Shown: positions 1-10,353, counted from the stretch's first letter. The stretch is 48,496 nt of DNA from Trachelipus rathkii (GCA_015478945.1 JABUQX010100304.1:1-48496), one strand, 5' to 3'. Program-made: numbers and translations. Notes: generated by a model from the sequence alone, not told the origin.

Positions 1-489
1 ATATATTCCAATATCGATTTCTACATTCCAATTACATATTCCAATGTTGTTTTCTATATATCAATATTGATTTCTATATCTCAACGCGCTCTATTTAAAT
101 TATTATATATAAAATATTTAAAATTTCGGAAAAAAAAAATTAAGAAATTTGTAAAGGATAAGGTTTTAGATTTGAGTATATGTGCATAAACATTACGAGA
201 GAAAGATTGCTAGTTAAAAATGGCCTTAATATGTGTTACCTTGAATTTGAAAACATAACCTATTTATTTGGAAGGGATGATTCAGCAGCTTCTTTTTATG
301 TGCATTTAATAGCTTGATTTATTGTCCTCTCCGTAGTTCTGAATAGTTTTAAGGTGTCTGGGACATTTCATCTTGAAATAATTTTATATACGTTGCTATT
401 CCTTGCAAATCTTGTATTTATAATAAATAGACTACATGGAAGGAATAAGTATTTAAATTATTCACTATGGTGGTCAATGATAATAATTT
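1..489. other. AT-rich non-coding DNA
   Basis: AT-rich sequence with a short near-repeated phrase at the extreme left end (variants of CCAATATTGATTTCTATAT at 8-85). No gene-like reading frame or RNA gene is visible. Confidence 0.6.
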
Positions 490-490
490 A

Positions 491-665
491 AATTCACTAG
501 TAGTCTATCGAGTAGATCAACGTGAAGCAAAACGCCCTAAAAGAGGCGCCCAGCAACCGCGCGACCCGGTAGACCGGAACCGTACGCGTATGAAACCCGC
601 CGGCGATTAAATATTACGACGCCGGTCGCGAAAGAATATTTCTTTATGGATAACGGCCGTTGGTA
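491..665 (+). repeat. Left inverted-repeat arm
   Basis: This arm is GC-richer than its surroundings. It contains GTAGATCAACGTGAAGCAAA, GCGCGACCCGGT and GCCGGTCGCGAAAG, each of which recurs on the opposite strand in the right arm at 1455-1675. Confidence 0.65.
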
Positions 666-1454
666 AACTTTCATTTACATCATTTTAATTTTATTTATAG
701 AAGAATCCCGTTTCACCAGGTAAAGTTTTCTTATGAAAAAGAATTAAGTTTTTTAAAAGAACATTTTGTTTTTTTTAGAAAAGCAGTTTGTTTTATTTAT
801 CCCAAAGTTATAATTCCTTGAGGAAATAGAAAAATACTTCAGCTGATGACGTAGGCCGTGTTCCTCTTTTGGGTATGCCTTTAAGATCTTAATTTACTTT
901 AAAGAATGTAAAACAAGTTTTATCATACTTTAAAGTCTACACCTATACTACGACGTACGTAAGAGTTTATTGATTATGAGAAGCTTATCCTATTCCCTCC
1001 TTTTATTCGAAGATATTAGTGGTCTTTAACAGCTTTTTAATTCTTCTTCTTTGCTAGTAAGTTATGAAAAAGTTGTTTAATATAACAATATCTATTACAA
1101 GTTACTATATTTAAATTATACTGAAATACACAATTGCTGTGTACATGCATTAAATAAACTCCCCTCTTGTACAAACCTGTGTAATTTCCCTTTATGGAAA
1201 TTTCCGGTATTGGTGATCATATCAATACTTTCAAAATTAATCGAGTGATGTAACAGATTCCATACCTTTTTGCTATATCAGAGCTGCCTGTATTGCATTC
1301 GGTTAACACCATTAAGAAATATCTCACTTCGGTTTTAAATAAACACTATTTATTACCAGGACTTTAAATTAAACAGTTAATGCAGTGAACATATGTGTAT
1401 AATATTTCGTGATAATATGCTTGATACAAGTACAAGCAAGCTATATATATACAT

Positions 1455-1675
1455 ACTGAAATGGGGCCGGCTATCCGCAAAGACTATCATCCTTGTAGCG
1501 ATGATCTGCCCCTACCACTTTGAATACATCGCTCCATATTTTCGCGACCGCGTGATAATATTACGCCGGGGTTCATTGCGTCAGTTCCTCACCGGGTCGC
1601 GAGGCTTGCGGGCGCTCCTTGCGTTTGCTTCACGTGATCTACTTACTATAAATCTAGTGAATTAATTATTATATC
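1455..1675 (-). repeat. Right inverted-repeat arm
   Basis: Reverse complement of the left arm with scattered mismatches and indels. Anchors on the plus strand are TTTTCGCGACCGCG, ACCGGGTCGCG, and TTTGCTTCACGTGATCTACT. A 90-codon open frame across this arm is judged fortuitous, because it is made of the palindromic arm and shows no protein-like composition. Confidence 0.65.
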
Positions 1676-1871
1676 TATTCTAGTGAAATTACTAATTATT
1701 CCTCAATGTAAGTATTTATATATAAATATGATACTGACACTATAGTAAATAAACACTTTTAATAACAAATGCAATATAGCTTGTGACCGCTTAAAACAGC
1801 ATAAATGACTATGATTTTTAAAATGAGTTTGGATCTAAAAGATAATAGAACACACCTGCTCAAATACAAAG

Positions 1872-1979
1872 TTTAAAGAACAAGTTAATTTTCAAAAGAC
1901 AGATAAAATAATTCCATCGCACCAATCACTACCGAGGTCACATTATAGAGATTTGAAGGATACCTCCGACACATCACAA
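1872..1979 (+). CDS. Possible exon, unrecognised
   Basis: An open frame reads FKEQVNFQKTDK and onward and ends in DTSDTSQ, immediately before GTAAGG, a good splice-donor consensus (GT at 1980-1981). The frame stays open past the donor to about 2041. Composition is hydrophilic and protein-like. The product is not recognised. It could pair with the open frame at 2096-2311 across an intron of about 120 bp, but no acceptor of matching phase is clear. Chance cannot be excluded at this length. Confidence 0.2.
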
Positions 1980-2095
1980 GTAAGGAAAAATTTCCTTCTT
2001 ACCTGCTTAAAGGTCTTACCGATCCAACATGTTTCAGTTTGAAATATATTTATACATTTAATGCAAATGAAGCTACAATATTTATTGTTAAATAA

Positions 2096-2311
2096 CCAGA
2101 TGTTCTAGCTAAGACACAAAATTTTGGCCTTAAACCAGCAAGTGATGAAATCCGATTTTGGGGGATAAGGGATAAACCTTTAGAACCTAACCTGTTAGAT
2201 TATTGCAACCAACATTTTACAGAAAAAGGTCAGTGTATGAAACAAGTATATTTTGAACCTGGAATTAGGCCTGAAATCGTCCCGGGTACAAAAGGATACA
2301 CGCAAAAGTAG
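2096..2311 (+). CDS. Coding-like open frame, unrecognised
   Basis: A frame of about 72 codons without stops lies in otherwise stop-rich DNA and ends at TAG after GTKGYTQK. It includes SDEIRFWGIRDKPLEP and a stretch with spaced cysteines (DYC, GQC). The words EIRFWGI and LEP loosely recall the end of the potassium-channel T1 tetramerisation domain (ELxFWGI...EP), but the usual paired Cys after EP is absent and nothing else of that domain is seen, so no function is assigned. There is no good start codon; CTAG or CCAG just upstream could be a splice acceptor. It could be an exon or a transposon remnant. Confidence 0.3.
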   Translation, partial: PDVLAKTQNFGLKPASDEIRFWGIRDKPLEPNLLDYCNQHFTEKGQCMKQVYFEPGIRPEIVPGTKGYTQK

Positions 2312-3055
2312 AAAACTCAAAGGGAATCATACAAGTGATTATCCATAAGATTTAGACGCTAAAGTAACGTTATTTCAACAACATTTTACAGAGAGAGGTT
2401 CGTTTACGTATCTGAGGAGTGCGGGGTTGTTGTGGTGTTCTCGTGCGGGATGTCAAGTACATTCGATAATAAATAATATATTAATAAAAGAAAATAAAGG
2501 TATTTACAAAAAAACACTTTGCCTCTGCAGAAAATTATTATTGGAGTTAATAAAATTATTGGAGTGAATATTGTTAATAAAAAATTTTTTAAATAAGAAC
2601 TAGAAAGATTTAATTAAGAATACTGTATAATTATTTCATTAATTAACTTTATTTTGTTATATTATACTTATTACCATGGCTAAGCATGAATGTAAAGCCA
2701 TAGAGTCAAAATAAGAACAAAAACTAGGCGATAGCTCTTTGTGTAGAGGGTAAGGTGCTGGGGCTGACTTACATGATTACTAGATTTATTGCCAGATGGT
2801 AAGAAAATATTGTTTTTAATAAAATCATAAAGATTTTAGTAATGATTGTTGTAAAACTTTGTAGTTATAAAATTTATACAACAAAAGTATACAGTTAAAA
2901 TAAATTCTATATGTTCAAAAGATTAATGATTGACTTTATCTATAGAAGTTAAGAAACTTGAAATAATATTAGTTAATATTTGACGATGAGGTATATAAAT
3001 GTACGGTGTTTAATTAAACATAAAATGTTTTAATAAAATATACGATTTATATTGT
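2312..3055. other. AT-rich non-coding DNA
   Basis: Long AT-rich tract with no sustained frame. A 67-nt segment at 2727-2793 has self-complementary ends (GGCGATA and TATTGCC) but does not fold into a convincing tRNA. Confidence 0.5.
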
Positions 3056-3520
3056 TGAGTGAGGTGCGTGGTGTGTGGGTGTGTGATGTCGTGAGTTGTA
3101 AGTTTTACAATCTGTGTGTGAGTGTAAGTTAAATCTGTTGTGTGTAAGTACATCTTGAAATACTGTGTGTAAGTAAATAATGGTGATGTAAGTAAATCTG
3201 TGTGTGAGTGTAAGTAAATCTGGCGTGTGAGTGTACAGTAAGTAAATCTGTGGAGTGTAAGTAAATCTGTGTGAGTGCTAAGTAAATCTTGCGTGTGTAT
3301 AGAAGTACAATCTGATGTGTAGTGAGATGTAAGGTAAATCTGTGTGAGTGTGTGTGTCGTGCGTGCTTGTGTGTGTGTAAGTGTAACTGTAAGTGTCTAA
3401 TGGTAAATGTAAGTGCCTAGGTGATGTGTGTGTCATAAGTGTATAGTGAATCGTGATTGTTATAATGTTTTGTGTGTGTGTGTGTGTGATGTAGTGAGTC
3501 TGTGTGGTGTGTATGTGCTG
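3056..3520. repeat. Degenerate GT microsatellite and GTGTAAGTAAATCT minisatellite
   Basis: GTGTGTG runs are interleaved with many copies of a phrase close to GTGTGAGTGTAAGTAAATCT (3110-3340), spaced about 20-27 bp apart. Copies differ mainly by one-base indels. Confidence 0.85.
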
Positions 3521-3539
3521 TTCCTAAATACAATAACAA

Positions 3540-3695
3540 TAAGGTCTATGACAGTAAATAACACTAAGTCATAATTAAATAAAAATACAAAATAAAGATT
3601 AATAAAAATAATAAAATAATAGTAAGAATAAATAAAAATATAATAAATAAATAAAAACGTATCTAAAACAAAATAAAAACATAATGTTAAATAAA
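3540..3695. repeat. A-rich AAATA-type simple repeat
   Basis: Repeated AATAAAAATA and AAATAAATAAAA words, with almost no G or C. Confidence 0.75.
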
Positions 3696-3699
3696 AATA

Positions 3700-4690
3700 T
3701 ATGAGTTAAAGCAGTAAGACATATGAGTTAAAGCAGAGTAAATATACGAGTTAAAGCAGTAACACATGAGTATAAAGCCAGAAGTAAAAACATTGACGTA
3801 TAAGCAGTAAAACCAGTGAAGATTAAAGCAGTAACAGCAGAGAGTTAAAGCTCAAGTAAAGCAGAGGTCTAAAGCAGCTCAAGCCAGTAAAAACAAAAAG
3901 CATACTAATACCCCCGGTAAGACCTCTATTGATTTACTGATTTTACTGCTTTAAGGTTTGTAATGTTAATTAATATGTGAGTTAAAGCAGTAAAAACATA
4001 TTGAGTTTTAAAGCCAGGCTACACAATTGAGTTAACAGCAGTAAAGGCCCAGTCTAGAAAACAAAAGCTACTAACCCTTGTTGCTATGTAAACCTCTATT
4101 GATTACTGATTTACTGCTTTAAGAGATGCTAATGATTAATGTTAGCCCGCAAATGTGTTAAATTTCAGTAAAACATATGAGATACAGCGAGTTAAAAACA
4201 TGAAGTTAAAAGCAGTAAAGCAGTAAAACAAAAGCATACCAACCCCTTGTTGCTATTGTGGGAGGGGTTGATGATTTGATTTTACTGATTTACTTGCTTA
4301 AGGTATTGATAAATGTATATAAATATGTGACGTTACAGCCAAGGAAAACATAATGAGTTTAAAGCAGGTAAAACATATGAGTTAAAGCCGTAAAACATGA
4401 GTTAAAGCAGTACAGCAGTAAAACAAAAGCATTACTAAATCCCTTAGGTGTATAGTAACACCTCTATTGATTCTGATTTAGCTGTTATAGGATAAATGTC
4501 AATGTTAGACTCAAATATGTGAGTTAAGAGCCAGTAAAAACATATGAGTTTAAAGCGAGAAACATATGAGTTAAAGCAGCTAAAACATGGAGTTAAAGCA
4601 GTAAAGAGTAAAACAAAAGCACACTAATCCCTTACGTGTTAGGTAAACAACCCTATTGATTTATGATTTACTGCTTAAGGTTACGTTTAA
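3700..4690. repeat. Satellite with TTAAAGCAGTAAAA subunits and a 160-205 bp higher-order unit
   Basis: The subunit ACATATGAGTTAAAGCAGTA is repeated many times. A second block recurs five times, beginning with AAAACAAAAGCA(T)ACTAA near 3890, 4058, 4217, 4421 and 4611. It runs into CCTCTATTGATTTACTGATT and TTTTACTGCTTTAAGG, which is the reverse complement of the TTAAAGCAGTAAAA subunit. Each higher-order unit can therefore form a hairpin. Copies differ by frequent indels. Confidence 0.85.
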
Positions 4691-5046
4691 TATAAATATG
4701 ATTTTTAAAAATTTAAAAATTAAGAAGTCAAAAAATAAAAAAATATAAAAGAAAAATTAATGTTAATAAATATATGTGTTTAAATAAAGGAATGAAATAA
4801 ATAAAGTTCTTAGGAACGCAAAAATGTTGTTTAATAAAAATGTTTAAGTATGAAGTTAAAAATGATATGACTCATAGTTAAATATTGCAAAGCAATTTTA
4901 TGATAGTTTACGATTATATCACAAATATTCAATATGTGTTAAATACAATAATAATAGGTCAATGTAATAGTCTACAGGTTTAAGATCATTAAAAAGTATT
5001 TAATAAAAATGTTTTAAAGTATGAAAATAAAAATGACTCATAGCTA
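4691..5046. other. AT-rich spacer
   Basis: AT-rich sequence without a gene-like frame. The phrase TTAATAAAAATGTTTAAGTATGAA near 4831 recurs with changes near 5010 (TTAATAAAAATGTTTTAAAGTATGAA), a loose duplication of about 180 bp. Confidence 0.5.
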
Positions 5047-5155
5047 TATATTGAAATAATACTATATATATAATACTATATATTATATATATATAATATA
5101 ATATATAGTATATATATAATAAATTATAACTATATATATATATATCATATACAAT
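5047..5155. repeat. (TA)n microsatellite
   Basis: Almost uninterrupted TATA/ATAT. Confidence 0.9.
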
Positions 5156-5199
5156 GTAAATTTCTAGCAAGCCCATCTAATAAGCAGGGTCATAGATAT

Positions 5200-5385
5200 A
5201 TATGTGTAGTGGTGTGTGTGAAGGTGTGTGTATGTGTGTAGTGTGTGTTGTTGTGCGTGTGGGTGATATTTATGTATGCATGTGTGATGTATGTAGATGT
5301 ATCTAATGTGTATGCGTGTGTTGTCGTAGTATGTCGTGTGTTGTGTGGTGTCGAAGCTATGTGATATATGTAGTATGTGTAGTGC
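5200..5385. repeat. (GT)n microsatellite
   Basis: TGTGTG-rich tract with ATG interruptions. Open frames on the minus strand (Thr/His/Tyr-rich) are simple-sequence artefacts. Confidence 0.85.
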
Positions 5386-5407
5386 TAATGGCATGGTAGC
5401 GGTATTT

Positions 5408-5502
5408 CACTCTCCTCTCTCTTCTCTCTCTCTCTCTCTCCTTCTCTCTCCTCTCTAATCTTTCTCTCTCCTCTCGTCTCTCTTCTCTCTCTCTCTTGCT
5501 AT
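5408..5502. repeat. (CT)n microsatellite
   Basis: CTCTCT tract with occasional TT and CC. Immediately followed by a TA tract. Confidence 0.9.
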
Positions 5503-5592
5503 ATATATATATATAAATATATATATATAATATTATATATAAATATATATTATATAAATATAATAATATATATATACTATATATATATATAA
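5503..5592. repeat. (TA)n microsatellite
   Basis: TATATA tract directly abutting the CT tract. With the preceding GT tract this makes a compound GT-CT-TA microsatellite. Confidence 0.9.
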
Positions 5593-6061
5593 TAATTAAA
5601 TTGCAAAAATTCGAGATGTACTTTTTTCTACAAAATTTAATATGAATATAGATTTCCATATTAAATTTCGTGCTATGCATAAAAATGATTATATATATAA
5701 GAGTAATTTTTTTTAATATATTAATAGGCATTCAGACGGAGCCCAATTTGTTAAGTCCTATACACTTCCTTAAGTGGTTAGGCGCGGGTCGCTCGTATGC
5801 AGTTCGGTTAAGCTCGACTGTTTTAGGTCACTTTTTAAATTTCCCCCAATTCCTTTGTTCATTCTGTGGGTGGATGATTTGCATCAGGAACAGCATAGTA
5901 AGCATGTTATGCCGCAGGACGCATATACATATACATGTTGACACAAACGTCTGATGCATATACAGACTAAGTAGATGTGTAAAAAATGACACTTGGCGAC
6001 ATCCTTAAAGAGGCCCAAGGGCGGTTCAGGATACCGGAACCTTCCAGCAAAGAGTACAAGA
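5593..6061. other. Mixed-composition island between microsatellites
   Basis: Non-repetitive island of balanced composition. At 5986-6063 a plus-strand frame reads MTLGDILKEAQGRFRIPEPS and continues for about six more residues before entering the TA microsatellite. It looks protein-like but is too short to identify. No splice signals are clear. Confidence 0.35.
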
Positions 6062-6071
6062 GATATATATA

Positions 6072-6112
<41 letters not shown>

Positions 6113-6521
6113 TATATATATATTATATAGATATATACAATACAGTAATATATAAATAATATATATATATATATATATATATAGATTTTATATATATATA
6201 ATATACTATATATATATATTACTATTATTAAATATATATTTACTATATATTATATATTATATAATATATATATATGATATAATGATATATATATATATAT
6301 ATATAGTATATATATATATAATATATATTATATATATATATATATAATATATAATTATTATATATATATAATATATATACTATATATATTATATATACAC
6401 TAATATATATATTTAATATATATATAATATATATATATGAATATATATATATAGATATATATATATATATCTATATTATATATATATATAAGTATAATAT
6501 TAAAATATATCTATACGAATA
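6062..6521. repeat. Long (TA)n microsatellite
   Basis: About 460 bp of TATATA with scattered TAA/TTA interruptions, the longest pure dinucleotide block in the window. Confidence 0.95.
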
Positions 6522-6782
6522 TATAGTGGAAAGGCAAATTCTGAAAAGAATAGATTCAATGAAACTATGGTATGGGATTGGGAAGACCTCCTCGGAGAGA
6601 AGACAGATTAAAGCCGTCACGGTGCAGATGTATGGGATATAGATATAGCAATGAAATGAACGGCACAAGTAGGAGGACGGACGGGTTGGATGAGGTGTCT
6701 CGTGTGTGCTGTATAAGGCGTGAGTGTATGTGTCTATGGATGCATTCTTGGATAAAAATACATTCATGATCCTATGTGATAA
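6522..6782. other. Unassigned sequence between TA tract and coding-like fragment
   Basis: Non-repetitive sequence with short open frames on both strands and none with recognisable motifs. It may belong to the same retroposed unit as the fragment at 6783-6911. Confidence 0.3.
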
Positions 6783-6911
6783 CTGAAAATTCGGAACAAT
6801 AAAAAGTTAGATGAAGTAATAGAAGAAACAGGCTTTTCGGATTTGCTGGAAGAACGCGACGGAGATCCGCGGAGCTCGTTAAAAAATGCGCACGCTGGCC
6901 GCGGGCGATGA
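6783..6911 (+). pseudogene. Coding-like fragment upstream of a poly(A) tract
   Basis: A plus-strand frame reads LKIRNNKKLDEVIEETGFSD and continues about 22 codons to a TGA at about 6909. After a one-base shift the protein-like character resumes (LGIIPTKTTIEEF) up to about 7010. The block is GC-richer than its surroundings and is followed within 120 bp by a run of 43 A. This is the arrangement expected of the 3' end of a LINE or a processed retrocopy inserted in AT-rich DNA. The protein family is not recognised. Confidence 0.35.
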
Positions 6912-7020
6912 ATTTGGGAATCATCCCGACGAAAACGACGATTGAAGAATTTATGCGATGTAACAAGACGATTCTAACAAACAAAATTAGGCGGACCGCA
7001 AGTCAAACAAGGTTGTTGCC

Positions 7021-7026
<6 letters not shown>

Positions 7027-7071
<45 letters not shown>

Positions 7072-7185
7072 AATATAAAACAAAATAAAAAACTAAATAA
7101 ATAAAAAAAAACATAATAAAAATAAAATTAAAAAAAACAATTAAAAAAAATAAATAAAATCTAAAAAAAAAAAAAAAAAAAATTT
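7027..7185 (+). repeat. Poly(A) tract and A-rich tail
   Basis: A at 7027-7069 without interruption (43 nt), then A-rich AAATAAA sequence and a further A run near 7164-7181. It fits a retroposon tail, given the coding-like fragment just upstream on the same strand. Confidence 0.7.
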
Positions 7186-8369
7186 TGTATCGCCCCCAAC
7201 AGGTTTGTCAGCTGCTCATGGGAAACATTCGTTCTCCAAAATGTAGCCCTACTACTCAGGTTATTGCAATTTTTTATTTCCTCAATCCCCGGTTCCCTAG
7301 ATATTCTTCACACTGCGCGGTACCGTTTTACCCTACGCCGGAGTGGTGAGCCGGAGATCGCGCACGAGGGTTACTGAAGCGTGGAACAGCAAGAAGATCC
7401 CGGGTTCTTCTTTTAGCTCATCGTGGACTAGTGGTCAAAGCAAGAAAAAATATACACACTGATAGCAAAGAGTAATATCGATATTCATCTATTACTTTAT
7501 GGTGCTCGTTATCATTTCATCTGCCATAAATATCCTTTGGAATAATAACTCAGGTAATTTCTATAATATAGTATTAATAATAATTAAGTCAATTTATAAT
7601 ATAATAATAATACCTAAGTCAATTTATTATCGTCACACTTTACAGATAAGAAAAAAAACAATACGACTTATATTATAAACAAATTATTCAATACACGAAT
7701 AACAATACTCCAAAATCACAAGGTTATGTCTCTCTTCCAGTATCAAATTTAAAAGAAAGTTTATTTTAAACACTATATTTACAGATATAAAAAAAGTCCC
7801 CTAAATTACAGGGCGATGTCTCTTTATAATATCAAATTTCAACGAACATTGGATTTAAACAATTTTTACATGAAATGGAAAATATAACCCATTTTATTCA
7901 TTTAATAACCAAGAATGAGTTTGACTAGACCGACTCGAGGTTCATTTGAGTATTTACACTCGAAGTCTATTCAATATTGAAAACTGGTAATTGAATTGGT
8001 ACCCGAATCCAACTGTGAATTAACTGCATCCTTATCTCAATCTGTAGTATGGGGTTACTTGGGATTGAGCATCGGGGTTTAGCAAACCCTTCTAGGCATC
8101 AAAAACAAGGAAAAGGAGAAAAGAAAACGAGTAAAAGTAGGGCAAGGATCTCCTGTACACCCTCAAGTTTTGGCTATGTAAGACTTAATGAAAGGAGCTA
8201 GACCCTTACTATACCCACACATCAAAAAATAAATTGCAAAGATATTCTATGTGAGAAAATGCTTTGACTTTCAGACAATAATAACCTCAATCAACATATC
8301 AACCAAGTTATCTTTCCCCCACCGATGATAGGTTCAGAATCACCCAATCAAGAGTTTCTTTGTTGAATA
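7186..8369. other. Mixed-composition DNA, no gene recognised
   Basis: Contains a GC-richer patch at about 7300-7400 (CTACGCCGGAGTGGTGAGCC) and otherwise AT-rich unique-looking sequence. The phrase GTGGACTAGTGGTCAAAGC at 7422-7440 resembles a tRNA A box but no B box follows. A near-repeat CACAAGGTTATGTCTCTCTT (7717) and TACAGGGCGATGTCTCTTTA (7807) suggests a 90-bp partial duplication. Confidence 0.4.
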
Positions 8370-8614
8370 AATAATATATATACTATATATATATCATATA
8401 TATATATATTATAAATATATATAATATTATAATAATATATATATATAAAAATACTATATATATATTATATATATATAATATAGCTATATTATATACTATA
8501 TATACATATATATATATAATAATATATAGTATATATAATATATATATATATATATATAGTATATAATAATATATATAATATAATATATAATATTATATAT
8601 ATATATATTATATA
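8370..8614. repeat. (TA)n microsatellite
   Basis: About 245 bp of TATATA with occasional interruptions. Confidence 0.95.
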
Positions 8615-8726
8615 AAACAAAGTACTCCCGTTTTCAGAACTAAAACACCAAAATTTTGTGTTGTTCGTTGAAACCCAATCAATTGCACCCTCACAAGAGG
8701 TCAATATTCTCAACGTGTGTATTTAA

Positions 8727-8821
8727 TGGAAACAGTTGCGGAGATACGAACCCGTCGCCGGATGATGCTCCACTGTCTCAATGAGAGATGCTCGGTGCCA
8801 ATTACAAGAAAGCTCTGTTTC
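8727..8821 (-). mobile_element. tRNA-like sequence, possible SINE head
   Basis: Read on the minus strand, GAAACAG (near 8815-8821) and CTGTTTC (near 8729-8735) can pair as a 7-bp acceptor-like stem followed by CA. TGGCACCGAGC (8790-8800) resembles a Pol III A box and GGGTTCGTATCTCC (8740-8753) a B box, about 48 nt apart. TCT-CTCATTG-AGA gives a seven-base loop with CAT in the anticodon position, but the full anticodon and T stems do not pair. The element is thus not a functional tRNA gene. A tRNA-derived SINE head running into the TA tract at 8370-8614 is possible. Confidence 0.3.
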
Positions 8822-9734
8822 TTCTTTCTGTAGTGAAGAACCTCCGTCAGTGATCAACTTCACCTTAACACTGGAAATAGTGTGAGATCTCAAATGTCGG
8901 TGAGATAAGGTCTCTCAAAATGTAAGGTCATTTGCGACACACTTTTGTCATTCGATCATGATTCCTGAAAAAACTAAGAAGATTAGCGTTCAGGATTATC
9001 AGATTCACACACTTCGAAGTAACACATACGTTTACGAATTGCTTGGAAATAGTATTTCTGCCAATGATGATAAGAATTCACTGACTTAATGTGCTCTGAT
9101 GCTCTGATGGCCTCTCTTATGATTTAATTCCTAATGACAATATCTATTCTATCCCTACTGTATCACTGTCCCAATCCTAAAAATATCAGCATCCAATATA
9201 TCAGCTAAAAACTAATCATCCAGTAGCGGAATCACTCTTCTCTCAACACTCTAAACTTACAATATCATCCTGAAAACAACCGACCAATAAATACAATAAT
9301 AAAACATGATGAGATCTTATGAGAAACAAAAGGTTAGGTTTCAGAAAAGGAATGCCTAAACTCACTTGTATTCCCAAAGCATACAGTTTTTGAACCCTAG
9401 ATTAGCAATACACCAATTTTTCAACTAGCTTTTACCTCAATTGCTCAGAGATTAAATTCAAGCGTCGATCCGAAATGTGAAAGAATCAGAATTCAATCAA
9501 AATAGTTTCAAAGAGAACACAGAAACAAACAACGAGCTTAATTCGACAAATTCATCCGCAAGCAACAACTGTTATTGCATCTACGAACATGAATAACAAT
9601 TCTATAGTGCTCAAGCAATTATGCATGAGATTGATCGTTGTCGAAAAAGCAAGCATAACCAATTGACAGTTTAGCCAGTACGCAAGAGACGAGAAGAGAA
9701 CATAGAGACGATAAGAGAGACGAAGAGCAGAGAG
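8822..9734. other. Non-repetitive DNA, no gene recognised
   Basis: Balanced-to-AT-rich sequence with stops in all frames. Nothing identifiable. Confidence 0.4.
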
Positions 9735-9882
9735 CATAGAAGAGAAGGAGAGAGAGAGAGAGAGAGAAGAGAAACGAAGAGAGAGAGAGAGAAGAGAGAG
9801 ATAAAGAGAGACGAATAAGGAGAAGAAGACGAAGAGAGAGACGACGAGACGAGAAGAGAAGAGAGAGAGAGAGAGAGAGAGC
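9735..9882. repeat. (AG)n microsatellite
   Basis: GAGAGA with AGACGA interruptions. The Ser/Leu-rich open frames on the minus strand here are translation of the repeat. Confidence 0.9.
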
Positions 9883-10305
9883 CTGAAAAAGAAACTTCAA
9901 TAATTAAATAAAATACTGTCAACCTATTGATCACGATATTTCACTGTCCTTCTCTTTCAAGGGGCGGAGGTTGTGTGGAAAGATGTTGTGAGATGCTAGG
10001 ATAAGATGAGCCTAGTCCTGTAATCCGGGAAACAGTAGGAATCTGAATGTATTTTATTCATTCAATCTTTTATCTGGATAAATTCTCTTACAATTCGAAG
10101 CAAAATATTCCCCTAAGTTGCTCTATCAAATGTGGACATTAGTGAACGATTTGGAAATATTCGCAATTTGCAATTCGCGGATAATGAGAAAATTTATTCT
10201 TCATTCAACGAATGTGAATGTGATATATTTGTTCATGTTTTTTCTTAAGTTATTCGCATAACATTCGCATTCACGAATATAATAAAATAGATTTTGCGTC
10301 CCATT
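9883..10305. other. AT-rich DNA with ATTCG words
   Basis: ATTCGCAATTTGCAATTCGCGG at about 10160, CAACGAATGTGAATGTG near 10207 and ATTCGCATTCACGAAT near 10265 form an imperfect inverted set. No gene seen. Confidence 0.4.
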
Positions 10306-10306
10306 C

Positions 10307-10353
<47 letters not shown>

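Larger units (their letters stand above)
490..1675. mobile_element. Candidate inverted-repeat (TIR or foldback) element
   Basis: The GC-richer block at about 491-665 is matched in reverse complement by about 1455-1675. Shared words include AGTAGATCA-CGTGAAGCAAA, CGCGACCCGGT and CGGTCGCGAAA, in the same order and at similar spacing, with small indels. The right arm has an extra stretch of roughly 50 bp near 1490-1540 relative to the left. Between the arms lie about 0.8 kb of AT-rich DNA with no transposase-like frame. This is the layout of a non-autonomous DNA transposon (MITE) or foldback element. Exact ends and a target-site duplication could not be fixed by eye. Confidence 0.6.

Noticed and set aside
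1393..1665. 90-codon plus-strand open frame
   Set aside because: Lies across the right inverted-repeat arm; composition and lack of motif suggest a fortuitous frame.
2727..2793. Possible 67-nt tRNA: ends GGCGATA and TATTGCC pair (with a wobble) and TCTT/AAGG could form a D stem
   Set aside because: No anticodon stem of five pairs around a seven-base loop and no T-arm or B box; likely chance complementarity.
5164..5731. Minus-strand open frames rich in Thr/His/Tyr and Arg/Glu
   Set aside because: Translations of GT, CT and TA microsatellites.
7422..7440. GTGGACTAGTGGTCAAAGC, resembling a tRNA or SINE A box
   Set aside because: No B box within the next 80 bp on the same strand.
9619..9934. 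Overlapping Ser/Leu-rich minus-strand frames that look like membrane proteins
   Set aside because: They are the AG microsatellite read on the other strand.
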